Below are positions 37,980 through 49,501 of a DNA stretch of 64,000 nucleotides, one piece after another (position 1 is the stretch's first letter; each line of letters begins with the position of its first letter). The notes beneath the pieces were generated by a model. The model was not told where the DNA came from and made no database searches. It was given only the letters and a program-made list of their open reading frames with translations. The position numbers were made by a program, and so were the translations under genes. Source of the DNA: JACPNO01 sp963825405 (GTDB lineage Bacteria; Acidobacteriota; Terriglobia; Bryobacterales; Bryobacteraceae); assembly GCA_963825405.1 (NCBI GenBank), contig CAWGTB010000005.1:186001-250000 (forward strand), given 5' to 3'.

Positions 37980-40900
37980 ATGGTCGCCTTGCACCCCGCG
38001 CCCGTCACCGTCAGCACCGCGCCCGCGCCTCTCTTCGCCAACGTCAGCGAGTAAGAGCACGTATCGCCTTTGTCTTTCCAGGTGAGATTCCAGCAGTCGG
38101 AGCCATTCGCCGCGCACGCCCCAGTCCCCGCCGTCACACTCGCCACCGCCGGCGCGGTAGAAACCAGATTGGTATCGCCCACGCTCGTGATCCGGTACAG
38201 GTTCAGAAACCAGTCTTCCTGATTGTTCGACCCGCTGACGCAGGCCGTCGCCGTCGAGTTCGCCGGACACACCGTCTCCTCAATACGCCACGCGCCCGTC
38301 TCGTGCGGCGTCGTCGCTGCGATGGGATGCACGATATCCGACACGCCGACGAACCCGCCGCCCCTCGCGTCCAAACCTTCTTCCAGTCCGCCATTGTTGT
38401 CGCCGAGAAATTTCGTCATTCCCAGCAGCGTGTAAGCGTTGTTCGTTATCGGCCGTCAGCGTCACGATGCTGGCGTTTCCCGTCGTGCTGTTGCTGGTGA
38501 TGGCCACGCGCCCCTGCGTGTTGGCGGGCGCGTTCGGATCCTGGCCCTCTACCGTTGCCGTCGCTCCCGTAATGTGGGCGTTGATATCCGCTACCACCTG
38601 CGTCGCGGTCCGCGCGGCTCCGGTTGTGAGAGTGATAGTCTGGTTCGCGCCGCCATCAATGCCAACCAGCAGGATGTTATTGCTCGCGGTAACCGCGAAC
38701 GGCTCGACACCCAGGCCTGTGATGCTCCCGGAAAGACTGGTGCATTGCCCGCCCAGGCATTCATTGTGATTCTTGGTCCCCGTCGAGTCCGTGATTTCGA
38801 ATTCCGCGCCCGCGCCGCCAATCTTCGTAAAGTTGCAGGGCGAAGGCAGCATGCACCAGCCGTATCCCTGCGCGCTGTATTGATAGTTGTTTCCGGATGC
38901 GTGGCTCAGCATCGGCAGCCAGGCCGTCATGAAATTGAACGGCAGCGACGATGCCAGTTCCGCGCGCGTCCACGTGAACTGGTTTCCGCTGATCGCCGGC
39001 TGATCGATGAAGTGGATCACGTCTTTCTTCATCAGGCTGCTGCGCGTCGCCAGGATATCGTCATACACCACCAGGTACGCCGCCGTGCCTTTCCCGGTGA
39101 GGCCGTTCAAACTCGGAATGAAAGTGAACGAACGCGTGCAGCCCTGGCAGCGATAAGTCCGGTTCGAGCTATTCGCAGTGTTCGCCGCCCAAAGGTTCGC
39201 CGGGTTGTACGCCACCGGCGACCAGTGATTGTTGTATGCCGCTGTGATGTCCAGTGCGGCGTACGTGTACGAATTCGACGGGCCCACCTGATAGCCCAGT
39301 AAATCGCCCAGGTGATAGTACTCGTAACTTTGCTTGTACATCCCGACAGTCGCCGGCTGCCCGGTGGCGGTTTGCATCCCGGCGCCGCCCTTATTGCTCA
39401 CCGCCGATCCTACCCGGCGCTGCCCCCCATCGTTGGGAAATGGCATGTCGGTGAGCGTGCCGTCGTTGCGACCCACGCCCAACACGCTGCCTTCGGCGGT
39501 GTACATGTCGGCGGGATCGTAGATCAGCGGAACGTTATGCGCGATAGCCTGGATTTTATAATTCTGCACGCAATCCGCATCGGACCCCGCCCGATACGAG
39601 CATCCCGAATAGCCCAGCAACACGGCGCCGCGGCTGAAACAGTCGAAGTTGCCGATGTCCATCTCCGGATGCGACCAGTAGTTGCCGGAAAATACGAACA
39701 TGCAGCTCGAGTCGTCTTCGGTCCAACCGGTTCGCGCGTAAATCTTTCCCCATCCCTGAAACAGTCGCGACAAGCCCAAGATTCACGCGCGGATTGATCC
39801 CGCTCACCACGCCGTGCGAAGAATTGTCAGGCGCATAATAAGGCCAAGCGCTCGGCTCGTTGCCATCGGGAACGCAAATCACGGTACCTGAAGAACACCA
39901 TCCGCGATTCAGCGCTCGCGCCCAACTGCGCAGCGTGGGATCGTTATAAATCTCCCCCAGTCCTTCGAGCGAACCGAACAGAGCAGGGCCCGTCGCGCCC
40001 ACCTGCGTGTACTCGCCCGACATCGTGCCCCGCGCGACCGACCCGTTTTGTTGCTCCTGCCAGTCCGGTCGTGTCTTGTACATCATGAAGTACGCGTAAT
40101 TCTTGATCCAGCTATTGGTGCAGAAGAACGCCGGCAGGCTCTGCGTGCTGCCGTCCGGAAAAGAGCACGTCACCGCATTCATCTGGCCGTAAGCATTGGC
40201 GATGGCCAGCAGCGACGGCAAATAAATTTGCGTCTGGCCATTGTTTCCCGGAGGGTTGACGTAATCGGTCCAGCCGTCATGCCATCCGCCGCCGCAGCCC
40301 GGCTGATACGGATTGTTGGAAGTCCGCGTCCCGGCATCGTTTTCCGCCGCGCAGTCCTCGCCGCCCCACACCAGCTTCCAGCCGGGAATAAAAATGTTCC
40401 ACCACATGTCCAGCGAATAGCGCAGGTCAGCCAGCGATTGCGCGTCCCCCGGCTCGTACTCCGCCAGCGCCATCACCATCGCGTTCATCTGAATGCGCGT
40501 GTAGCTGGTGTCGCTGAACGGCCCAGGGTCGAGCGCGTTTTGGCACGTGAGGCTTCCCAAGGCGCCAAGACACTGAAACGTCTGGTACTGAAATTGATAG
40601 CCTTTCAGCGAAGCTAGAAAGGTCGCTTTGGTCGTGGCGTCTAGCGCCGGCGATCCACTCGCGGCGTCCGTCACGTTGTAGAGCCAGTCGTAAGCCAGCG
40701 CCGTTGGCCAAGCGACCAGCAGAATCCCCGGCCACGTACTGAGCGCCGACCAATGCACGCCGCTGCCGATATTCAGCATCGGCTGCGATCCGCTGGTAAT
40801 AATCGCCTGCGTCGTCCCCGTAATGCTCGCCACCGGATAGTTCATCCCGCCGATGGCGATGATTTTGCCGGCGCACGATCCGGCGCACGCCGTCGTGAAA

Positions 40901-41349
40901 TCCGTGGACGCCGACGTGAGTGAGCAGGGAGCACCGGTTGTACAAGAGGCTCCGGGAGTACCCGTCGTCACGCCGTCGGCCGCGTTGGTATAAAGCTGCG
41001 CCCAGCCGCCATTGAGATTCGCCAGCGCCCTTATTTTGGTCAGGTAAGTAGTCGCGCTGGAGTCGCCGGCCTGGTTCGCCGCTAGGTACGCCAGCAGCAA
41101 ATAGCGCCCGTTCGACGCCAGCGTGGACCCTCCACCGGGATTGGCCGAGTTCCAGGCGTTCGCCGCGTTGAAGATTCGCACGGCGCTCCCGGCTCGGTTG
41201 GTCCAGATCGTCGCCAGATAAGTGGAATCCGGCGCTCCAAGCCTGGGATGAGCGGTCTTGAATGTCGGAGGGAGCGACGGCGCGTTGTCCCCAATATTGG
41301 CAAAAGCAGATGGCGCAAGCGCGAGCGCCGCGAGAATCAGAAAGCGCAT
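37976..41349 (-). CDS. Secreted heparinase II/III-like protein with phage-type inserts, two frameshifts
   Basis: ATG 41349 overlaps the preceding stop (TAATG) and opens with signal MRFLILAALALAPSAFA. A helical toroid-like first half (AYDWLYNVTD, GGWHDGWTDYVNPPGNNGQ) is followed by DNSSHGVVSGINPRVNLGL, HPEMDIGNFDCFSRGAVLLG and a beta-rich C-terminal part (GTAAYLVVYDDI). This order is that of heparinase II/III-like polysaccharide lyases; the identification is tentative. An insert near residues 150-210 has two cysteine pairs (CTTGAPCS, CAGSCAGKIIAIGG) of the sort seen in tail-associated proteins. The frame breaks near 39785 and 38440. About 1,124 residues. Confidence 0.6.
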
Positions 41350-43880
41350 TATCGTGTCAGTCCAGTGATGAGGACGCTCCAAGCATCATAATCTGCTTTG
41401 TGTGAAGCGCCCGTGGTCAGGTTGTCGATGTAGACCTCTAGCGCCACACCGCCGGTCGGGATATGAGTAGCCGAAGTCACCCCGCTCGAGCAGGCACCGG
41501 GAAGCGATCCTGCTGTGGTGATGCACTGCAATCCCGCCCCGTCAATCTGCATTCCCACCGTGGCTGAGTCAATCCTCTTGATTTCGAAGTAATGGTAATT
41601 GTTGTCCGCCGTGGCGATTGCCGCTGTGCGCGTGTCATTGATCCCTCCGTTGCGCGCCTTGCCGAACCACGAGGAATCCGCCCCCAGCTTCTCGATCTGA
41701 ATGGAATTGTTTGGATCGGCTGAGCCGGCCGTGCTGTTGATCAGCGAGAGCCGCGCCTGCGAACCGGCGTCGAGCGTAGTTTGCAGACGAAAAATGTAGA
41801 CCACATCGAACATTTCTGAAAAATCGAACGAGTAGAGACCAGAGTTCGAATACACATAAACGCCGGTATTGTTCGTCGCGCCGGTATCCATCTGCATGTT
41901 GCCCGGATGCCCCACCACCACCGTGTGCGCCACCGTGCCGCCTGTCTTGAACATGTTGTGGGAACCAATCGACCCGGTGGCGTCATTGGCGCCGATGAAG
42001 TCTTCGACATCGCAAGCCATCGTATGAAAGTCGAACATACGAGCAGTCGATGTGGCGCTTCCCACATCGGCCCCGCTCCAGCATTGGCCGACCAGGTTCA
42101 TCGTGGCGCGTTGCGTCAGCGACGTTCCATTGGCTTGCAGCGTTTGGTTGAACGATCCGCCGCCTCCGCCGCTGCCCGCGCCCCACATTTGCGCGACGTA
42201 ATTCGTGCCGTCCGAAACAATATGCAGTCCAATAGGAGCCGAAGCCGAACCGGCCGCGATCGTCAGGTTGGCCGCCGCCCCGTTGATATTCTGCCCGCTG
42301 CGCGCCACCGTCACCACGCCGGAACCGTAGTTGATGATGTCGATGCGTCTGCCCGCTGGCTGGCTGCGAGCCGGACGCCACCAGCGTGATCGTGAACGTG
42401 CCGGACGCCACGGGAATGGTTTTGCTCAACGCGAAATCCGCCGCCAGCACCTGATACGTCGCGGTCTGCGGAATCGCCGCAAACACGTTCGCCGTCTGCG
42501 GATTCTGCAATTGCCATTCCGTGCCGTCGTAGAACGCGCACGCGAGCGCAGTGGTTGTGAGATCGTTGGCGACCAGTGCCGTCAGTTCCCAGTTTGGTGA
42601 TCGGTTTGGCCGTCAGGCCGTTGGGCGCGAACGTCGGCGCGGCGCCCGTATTCGCCGCGGCCGGAAGCCAGCACGCATAAAGACCATTGACCAGCGCCGT
42701 GACCGCCGGGAGCAAACGTCGCCGTCTGCGCTTGCGCCGTTCCGCCGCCCGCGGCGAACAGGTTCGGCGTCGAATCCACGGCCAGTTTCGGTCCCGTATT
42801 GCCCCGGACCGTAAAGCTGCACGGCAACCAGCGCTCCCCGCAGCTACCGCCGTCAAGGCTTTGCCGATCATCTGCGTCCCCATCGCGATTCCGGTAGCGT
42901 CCCGGCACCGCCCAGCCGTCGTCGTGCCGACAATGAGCACGTCTCCGATCACCGTAGTATTGTCCGCGACGCAGTTGACGATCCCGCTGATCGCGACTTC
43001 CACCGCGTCCCCGCTCGCGACCGTGGCCAGCGCCACGCCGAGAATTCCCGTATCGCCCGCCGCCGCCGTCACCACGTTGCCGGTGGTGTCGATTTTCACC
43101 AGCAGATTCGCCGTCACTCCTGTGCTTCCCGCCGTTTTGGTCGAGCTCAAATAACCGGTGCCCATGCTCGCATTGGGAAGACTCACGCCCGAAGGAATAT
43201 CGAGCGCCGGATTTCCAGCCACGCCGTCGCCATTGGAAACGCTGATGTGATTCGCCGTCCCCGTGATAGTCCGGTTGATGGTAGTGTTCAGCGCCGTGCG
43301 CGCCATGATGTCCGTTGCCGCCGGGATCGCCGACGCCGCCTCCGCTGCCGCCGGAATTCAATTGCTGCACCCAGGCCGGTGAGCCCGTCGCGTCCGTGCA
43401 CATGTAGAGATTCTGTCCGGCAGTCGCGTCGTTGCGAAAATAAAGCGCGTCCCACTTGCGCCGAAAAGAATCCCGTGGCCGCGCCCACGCCGTTGCCGGT
43501 GGATGGATTCTGGCACGTCGTCCCGTCCCAGTAGCCGCACAGCGCCAGCGTGTTGGCAGTCACGCTGCCGGCCACCCACGTGCCGTTGGCGGCGGTATTC
43601 ACCGAGTGCCCGTACACGGTCACCACGTCGCCATTCGAAAAGCCGTGCGCGGTGGATGTAACGACGATCGGGCTGGCGTTGGTCGAGCTGGTAATGGCTT
43701 TGGCCGTGTTGCATTTCGCCGAAGGCGGCGCGCCGTTGCCGGTCACCAGCCGCGAGGAAGCCGCCGCGCCCGAATCGAGGTTGCCGAGAAACGTTCGCGA
43801 GCCGTTGATCTGAGTCTGAGCCATTACCGAGCGGCGAACACAAACGCCACAGCCGCCGCCATGACAGCAAGTGTTTTCAT
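41349..43880 (-). CDS. Phage-tail-fibre-like secreted protein with lectin-like C-terminus (B), multiply frameshifted as sequenced
   Basis: The signal peptide MKTLAVMAAAVAFVFAAR starts at 43880, but its frame stops just before AMG-coupled MAQTQINGSRTFLG; one missing base near 43827 would join them with cleavage after VMA. Next come a Cys-flanked module (NDATAGQNLYMC) and the tail-fibre motif GTANHISVSNGDGVAGNPALD. A ~230-residue C-terminal beta-sandwich resembling concanavalin-A-like domains follows (SFDFSEMFDVVYIFRLQTT, YHYFEIKRIDSATVGMQIDG). About eight indels lie between 43827 and 42345; 41349-42317 is clean. It lies 34 bases after gene A and is coupled to the heparinase-like gene by TAATG. 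It may act as a receptor-binding or adhesive fibre. Confidence 0.7.
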
Positions 43881-43914
43881 TTTCACAAGCCTCTCTGATT
43901 GATGCGGAAATCGG

Positions 43915-45186
43915 TTACATCACTACGCAGCGCCCGGATTGCGGCGCGAAAAAGGTGACCACAAGATTGTTCGTCGCCGGGTCGACCGTCATCCTGTCGG
44001 GCTCAATGCGGTTGCGGATCGTGCTCGCGTCGTAGCAGGCCACTTCCAGATCGGAGCTGCCCAGATTGTGCGTGGCGCCGCTGATCGAAACCGATGTCTG
44101 CGAAGTAAACGTGGTGCCGAACTTCGCCACGCCCGTGCCATTCACCACGCACCGGCCCGTCTGCGCGCTCGTAAAGTGACCGCAATGTTGAATGGCGACG
44201 ATTGGCCGATCGACCACGCAGCCGGCTCGATGAAACGCATCGTTCGCGTCCAGGCACGCCACAATCAGATTCTTCGTGCCCAAGCCCGTGCGTCAGGCTC
44301 ACGCTGGTGACGCTGTGAAACTCTGCGTGTAGTTGGGCGCGCCGCTGCCGCCCCACCGCCGCCGCTGCCCGGGTTTCCCCAGGTGATGGTCGACATGCCG
44401 CCCACCGGCGCGCCGAACAGCATCACTTGCCCGGCCGTGGGATCGGTAGCCGGAATCTTCGCGCGCAGCGTCGTAGTCCGCGAATCCACGCCCAGCCAAC
44501 TGAAATACGTGGTGCCGTTGGCCGCCAGTTCGTACAGCAGCAGTTCCCCGGCCGCGCTGCCGTCGCCGGTCGAAACCGTTCCCGGGAACCAGCAGATTGT
44601 TCAACCCGGTATCGGCCGTAATATTCGTGATCTTGCTTGCCTGCGAGCCCGCGCCCGGCCATGATGTTCAGATTCGTCAGCGCCGCCGGCGACGTCACGC
44701 AGTTCGGACAATTGCCGGAATTCAGCTGCTGCGTCCACGTGTTCGCCGCCGTGCAATAGAACAAATTCTGCCCGGCCGTAGCGTCGGTGGCGAAATACTG
44801 CTCGCCGGTGTGCACGTCGCAGGTTTGCCGGCCGTGGTGCCCTTCAACGCCGGCAGCGTGTGCGCCGCTCCGCTGAAATCCTGCGTGCCCGCGGTGTAGG
44901 TGTTGGACTGATTAGTCGACGCCACCGTCGCCGGAATTTGCCCCGACTGCGTCCACGTGTTCGCCGTCGCGCACAAGTACAAATTCTGCCCGGCCGCGGC
45001 GTCGGTCTTGAAAAATTGTTCCCCGGCAACGCAAGTGCCCGGAAGCGTAGTGCCCTTCTTGGCGGGTTGCGTCGAAGCCGCCGCCGAAAAATCGACCGCC
45101 TTGCTTTGAGTCCGCAGGTCCACCTGCGTTTGGGCCTGCACGGCTGCCTGCAGCAGCCAAAAACAAATGATTGTCCGATTTCGCAT
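43915..45186 (-). CDS. Phage-tail-fibre-like secreted protein (A), multiply frameshifted as sequenced
   Basis: First gene of the 13.5-kb operon. Signal MRNRTIICFWLLQAAVQAQ is followed by two Cys-flanked modules of ~29 residues, CVAGEQFFKTDAAAGQNLY and HTGEQYFATDATAGQNLFY. A linker SNTYTAGTQDFSGAAHTLP is typical of tail fibres. The C-terminus carries two related domains with the tail-fibre tip pattern THGLGTKNLIVACLDAN and THNLGSSDLEVACYDAS, ending in TGRCVV and SGRCVV. About six single-base breaks occur near 44820, 44655, 44590, 44345, 44325 and 44285. No phage structural, lysis or integrase gene is nearby. Confidence 0.68.
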
Positions 45187-45287
45187 ACGTCGGCTCCCAG
45201 TCTACGCAGCGCTCCGCGCGCTCTGCCGGACTAAGTCTCGCCATGCCAACGTTTTTTCGATGTGACCGGCGGCGATATTATTGAGCG

Positions 45288-46123
45288 ATGCACACCTGCA
45301 AGACTTTGCTTCTCGCGGTTTGCTTGACCACGGCCGCCTTCGCCGCCAATCCCCGCGTGGAATTGCTGTGGCCCGATGGCGCGCCCGGCGCAGTGGGCAC
45401 TGAAGACGTCGACAAGCCTTCGCTCGCGATCTATCTCCCGCCCGGCAAACCCTCGGCCGCGAGCGGCGTCATCGTCTGCCCCGGCGGTGGATACGGCGGT
45501 CTCGCCATGGATCACGAAGGCACCCAGATTGCTCTGTGGCTCAATGCCCACGGCGTCGCCGCGTTCGTGCTGAAGTATCGCCTGGGCCCGCGCTATCACC
45601 ATCCCGCGCCGCTTGCACGACGCCCAGCGCGCCATCCGCTACGTCCGCGAAAATGCGGCGACGCTCGGCATCGCGCCGGACCGCATCGGCATCTGGGGCT
45701 TCTCCGCCGGCGGCCATCTCGCCGCCACCACCGGCACTCATTTCGACGCCGGCACGCGCCCGGATTTCATGATTCTCTGCTACCCGGTGATCTCGTTCAC
45801 GACGCCCTACACTCACCAGGGATCGCTAAAAAATCTGCTGGGCGAGAATCCCGATCCCAAGCTAGTAGAGAATTTGTCCAACGAGCTGCAGGTGACGGCG
45901 CAAACCCCGCCGGCGTTTCTCTTCTACACGAATGAGGATCCCGTGCAGCCGGAAAACGCAGTGCTGTTCTACATGGCGATGCGCAAAGCCGGCGTGCCCG
46001 CCGAACTGCACATCTACGAACACGGCCCCCACGGCGTAGGCCTGGCCCTGATGGATCCCAGTGCTCTCCTCCTGGCCCCCACGCCTAGCAGACTGGATGA
46101 AACTCCACGGCTGGATGAAGTAG
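45288..46123 (+). CDS. Secreted alpha/beta hydrolase (BD-FAE/acetyl-esterase-like), two frameshifts
   Basis: Signal peptide MHTCKTLLLAVCLTTAAFA; then LPPGKPSAASGVIVCPGGGY with the oxyanion-hole glycine run, the nucleophile elbow GIWGFSAGGHLA, and the His of EHGPHGVGLA near the end. These fit esterases that remove acetyl or feruloyl groups from xylan-like polymers. An extra T near 45617 and an extra A near 46058 break the frame. With both removed the protein ends LADWMKLHGWMK at 46123, about 278 residues. It is divergent from the tail-fibre-like operon. Confidence 0.83.
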
Positions 46124-46151
46124 GGACAAGGCATCTGAAACCCGCTCCTAC
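46120..46151. repeat. Chimeric/degenerate family-A palindromic repeat
   Basis: The stretch from GTAGGGACAAGG to CGCTCCTAC has GTAGGG/CTCCTAC ends like the family-A element 50 bases further on, but a different centre. It overlaps the end of the alpha/beta hydrolase gene. Confidence 0.4.
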
Positions 46152-46158
46152 TAACTGG

Positions 46159-47724
46159 TCAGCGGCGTTCTCCAGTGCATCGCCAAAAACAACACGACGT
46201 GTAGGGGCGGGTTTCAAACCCGCCCTTCCCTAGCCCCGCCGACAAACTCAAATCGCGAAACTCCGCCGACCCCTCGCTCACAAACACCCCCCAGTCACCC
46301 TTAGGATGGTTGTACAACCGTCACACTCATAGCCAACGTGCCCGCCGCATACACCACGCACGAGGTCCCATCCACCAAAATTTTCAAATGCACCGGTTTC
46401 CCCGGCTCCAACTCCAGCGGCCGCTCCAGCTCCACCATGAACGGCACATCGCCTTTGCGCGGCCATGAATCCAGCACCAGCCGATCACGACCCGGCTCCA
46501 GCCGCACATAGTAACCCTCATCGAAATCCGCGCTCGATCGCAGCATCACCCCGCAACCGCGCGTATTCTTATCGAACTTGACGGTCGCCTCGATCTTGCA
46601 CCGATCCGGCATCGCCCCACCCGTCGCGCAGCCGAAACTCGAAATCGCCGGAATCGTCACGCGCGATCCCTCGATCCGGCTAGCGCCCACGCCCTGCTTC
46701 ATCTCCACCGGCATGCTCTTCGCAAACGCATGCTCCACGCTCTCCGGCGGCTTCACCGTGAGCGATCCCGTCCTTCTGCTGCACAACTTCGTGCACCACC
46801 AGGTTCCCGCCCCAATTCCACTTGTTGTAATCCTTGCGATCCTCGCGCGTGGCCAGCCATCCAAAAGCAAAACGCCGTTTTCCATCGGAAGCCGTTTTCG
46901 CCGCATAGTACGCGCGTCCGTCGAAGGTATCGTTCTCCGGCGCGAGCCACGGCCCTTTCAGCGACCGGCTCATACGGTAATGCGTCACGCTGCGTTCCGT
47001 GAACGTCGAATAAACCAGGTACCACCAGTCACCCATTTTGAAAAGGTCCGGGCACTCATGCGTGTAATACAGGCCCGGCGACCAGAACGGCTCGCGCACT
47101 TCCCAGCTCTTCAAATCCTTGGACGCGCTCAGCGCCGTGCATCCGCGCCGCCGCGACGGGCCGGTCTTCAGCCGCGCCGCCGTCAGCATCCAGATACTCG
47201 CTCGCTTCGGGATTCCAGAAGACGAATGGGTCGCGCCAGTCGTGCGGTTCGTAGCCGCCCTCCGGCGCAAGAAAGCATTTCGCCCGGGAACTTTATTCCA
47301 CTTCACCAGGTCGCTGCTCACCGCGTGCATTACCGCTTCATCCGGCTTGCCCTGCGGCCGCCTGTGCGGTTATGGCCGGTGTAGAAGATGTGATATTGCC
47401 CGTTGGCTTTGAGCGCGGACCCCGTGAAGATATAGAGATCCTGGTCCTTATCGGTGCCCCGCGGAAGGACTCGCCGTATTCCTTGAAATGCACGAAGTCA
47501 TCCGTTTCGATCTGATACCAGGGCGTGCCTTCGCCGTGCCCAGTCTTGTCGCGCCAGTCCAGCAAATAGAACAGGTGATACTTCCCGTTGTCAAAGAGCG
47601 GGATGAAATCCGCCGCCCAAGCGCCTTCAGGTCGATAGAAAAACTCTCGCGGATTACCGGCCTGCGCGGCATTCAACAAAACCGGCGTCGCCAGGGCTGC
47701 TGCTGCAAATTCTCGTCTGGTCAT
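46159..47724 (-). CDS. TAT-exported GH32-like glycoside hydrolase, multiply frameshifted as sequenced
   Basis: Start ATG 47724 with MTRREFAAAALATPVLLNAA, a TAT-like signal. Five-bladed GH32/GH43-clan landmarks appear in order: AADFIPLFDNGKYHLFY (nucleophile region), RDPFVFWNPEAS (the RDP motif) and YTHECPDLFKMGDWWYLVYS (ECP, acid/base). The C-terminal beta-sandwich ends with KIEATVKFDKNTRGCGVMLR. About six to seven indels occur between 47460 and 46315. After the last one the frame continues (HPKGDWGVFVSEGSAEFRDL) and runs into the family-A repeat, giving an unusual tail GGFETRPYT. The end at 46159 is therefore uncertain. Fructan or a related glycoside is a possible substrate. Confidence 0.72.
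46201..46227. repeat. Family-A palindromic repeat (copy 1)
   Basis: GTAGGGGCGGG followed by TTTCAAACCCGCCC forms a perfect 10-bp stem GGGCGGGTTT/AAACCCGCCC around a single C. The 25-base core is identical to the element at 52542. As read from the minus strand it forms the C-terminal codons of the GH32-like gene. Confidence 0.75.
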
Positions 47725-47769
47725 GTCCTCGAAATCCTATCACGCCCTGTTGTTGTGTAGACTTTCTCC

Positions 47770-49501
47770 ATGCCGCGCAAAACGCTTCTTTGGATCCTGA
47801 TTCTGGTGGCCGCGTCTGCTGGTTCTGCTTCGGGACAGCAGAGTTCCCCATCGCCACTGCGCTTCGAGATTTCGTTTCCCGCTTCGTTGCGCGCCGCCGC
47901 GGTCGATGGCCGCGTGCTTCTCATGCTGGCCAAGAATGACGATCGCGAGCCGCGCTTCCAGATCGGCGAAGGCCTGGAAACGCAGCAGATTTTCGGCGTA
48001 GACGCCGACGATCTCGCCCCCGGGAAATCCATCGCCATCGACGCCGCGACGCATCGGCTATCCGCGCGCCAGCCTCAACGACGTCCCGCCCGGCGATTAC
48101 TACGTGCAGGCGCTCCTCAACGTCTACGAAACGTTCCATCGCGGCGACGGCCACACCGTCAAGCTGCCCATGGACGATGGCGAAGGCCAGCACTGGAATT
48201 CCTCGCCCGGCAATCTCTACAGCGAGCCGAAGAAAATCCACGTGGATCGCGGCAGCCGGCGGCGTAATCAAAATCGAGCTGCGCAAAATCATCCCGCCCA
48301 TCGCGCCGCCCAAAGACACCAAGTACATCAAGCACATCAAAATCCAGAGCCAGCTCTTAACCAAATTCTGGGGACGGCCCATGTACATCGGCGGCGTCGT
48401 GCTGCTGCCCGAGGGTTTCGACGAGCATCCCGCCGCGCATTATCCGGTCATGTACTATCAGGGCCACTTCACGCCCAGCTTCGCCACACCAGTGAATTTC
48501 CGCGAGCAGCCGCCCACGCCCGATCTCAAAGATTATGACCGCACCGTCGCCGAATACAGCTACAAGTTCTATCAGGATTGGACCTCCGGCCGGCTGCCGC
48601 GCATGCTCATCGTCAGCATCCAGCACGCCAATCCGTATTACGACGATTCCTATGCCGTGAACTCCGCCAACCTCGGCCCGTACGGCGACGCCATCGTCCA
48701 GGAGTTCATGCCCTACGTCGAAAAGCGTTTTCGCGCCATCGGTGAAAGCTGGGCGCGCGTGCTCTACGGCGGCTCGACCGGCGGCTGGGAAGCGCTCGCC
48801 CAGCAGGTTTTTTATCCCGACGTCTACAACGGCGCCTGGTGCAATTGTCCCGACCCCATCGATTTTCGCGCCTACGCCCTGATCGATATTTACAAAGACG
48901 CCAACGCCTATTGGGCCGATTCCGATTGGAAGCAGGTGCCGCGCCCGATGATGCGCCGTCCCGATGGATTCGTGCTCGCGACGATGGAAGACGCCAGCCG
49001 CTGGAAGCCGTGCTCGGCAGCAAAGGCCGCTCCACCGAGCAGCTCGATATCTGGCAGGCCGTCTACAGCCCGGTCGGCGCGGATGGCTATCCCAAGCCGA
49101 TTTACGACGTGCGCACCGGCGTGATCGATCACGAAGTGGCCGCGTACTGGAAGCAGAATTACGATTTGAGCGACATCATCCAGCGCAACTGGAAAACGCT
49201 CGGCCCCAAGCTCGTCGGCAAGCTGCATTTCAAAGTGGGCGATAGCGACACGTACTATCTGGAGCGCGCCGTGCGCCTGCTGCAGGCGTTTCTCGAAAGC
49301 ACCAAAGATCCCGGCCGCGGCCCATATTACGCGGGCGATTTCGAGTACGGCCCCGGCCATCCGCACTGCTATTCCGGCGATCCCTCGGTTTCGGTGCGCA
49401 TCGCGCGCCTCACCGTCAATCAACGCTACATGCCGCAAATGGCGGACTGGATGCTGAAAACCGCTCCGCCCGGCGCGGACGTGAAAAGCTGGAGATATTG
49501 A
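47770..49501 (+). CDS. Secreted esterase (esterase D/putative esterase family), three frameshifts
   Basis: Signal MPRKTLLWILILVAASAGSA. An Ig-like N-terminal region (VPPGDYYVQALLNVYETFH) precedes an alpha/beta-hydrolase domain with VMYYQGHFTPSFATPVNF and the nucleophile elbow RVLYGGSTGGWEALAQQ. The His of GPGHPHCYSGDPSV is late. Indels near 48064 (extra C), 48253 (extra C) and 49003 (missing C) are each repaired by one base. About 577 residues. It overlaps the nucleoside hydrolase start by one base (TGATG). Substrate not identifiable. Confidence 0.78.

Noticed and set aside
37980..38270. 97-residue N-terminal extension of the kelch/Ig-like gene
   Set aside because: It is out-of-frame translation of the end of the heparinase-like gene; ATG 37979 gives a signal peptide and a four-base overlap.
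31698..45186. Prophage or phage-tail-like contractile particle
   Set aside because: Only fibre-like domains are present; there is no sheath, tube, baseplate, capsid, terminase, lysis or integrase gene, and all five proteins carry export signals.
45231..45635. Minus-strand frame opposite the alpha/beta hydrolase
   Set aside because: The plus strand carries a signal peptide and catalytic motifs over the same bases; the minus reading has none.
46120..46230. CRISPR array
   Set aside because: Repeat units are palindromic, differ from one another and lack regularly sized spacers; they fit REP-like elements.
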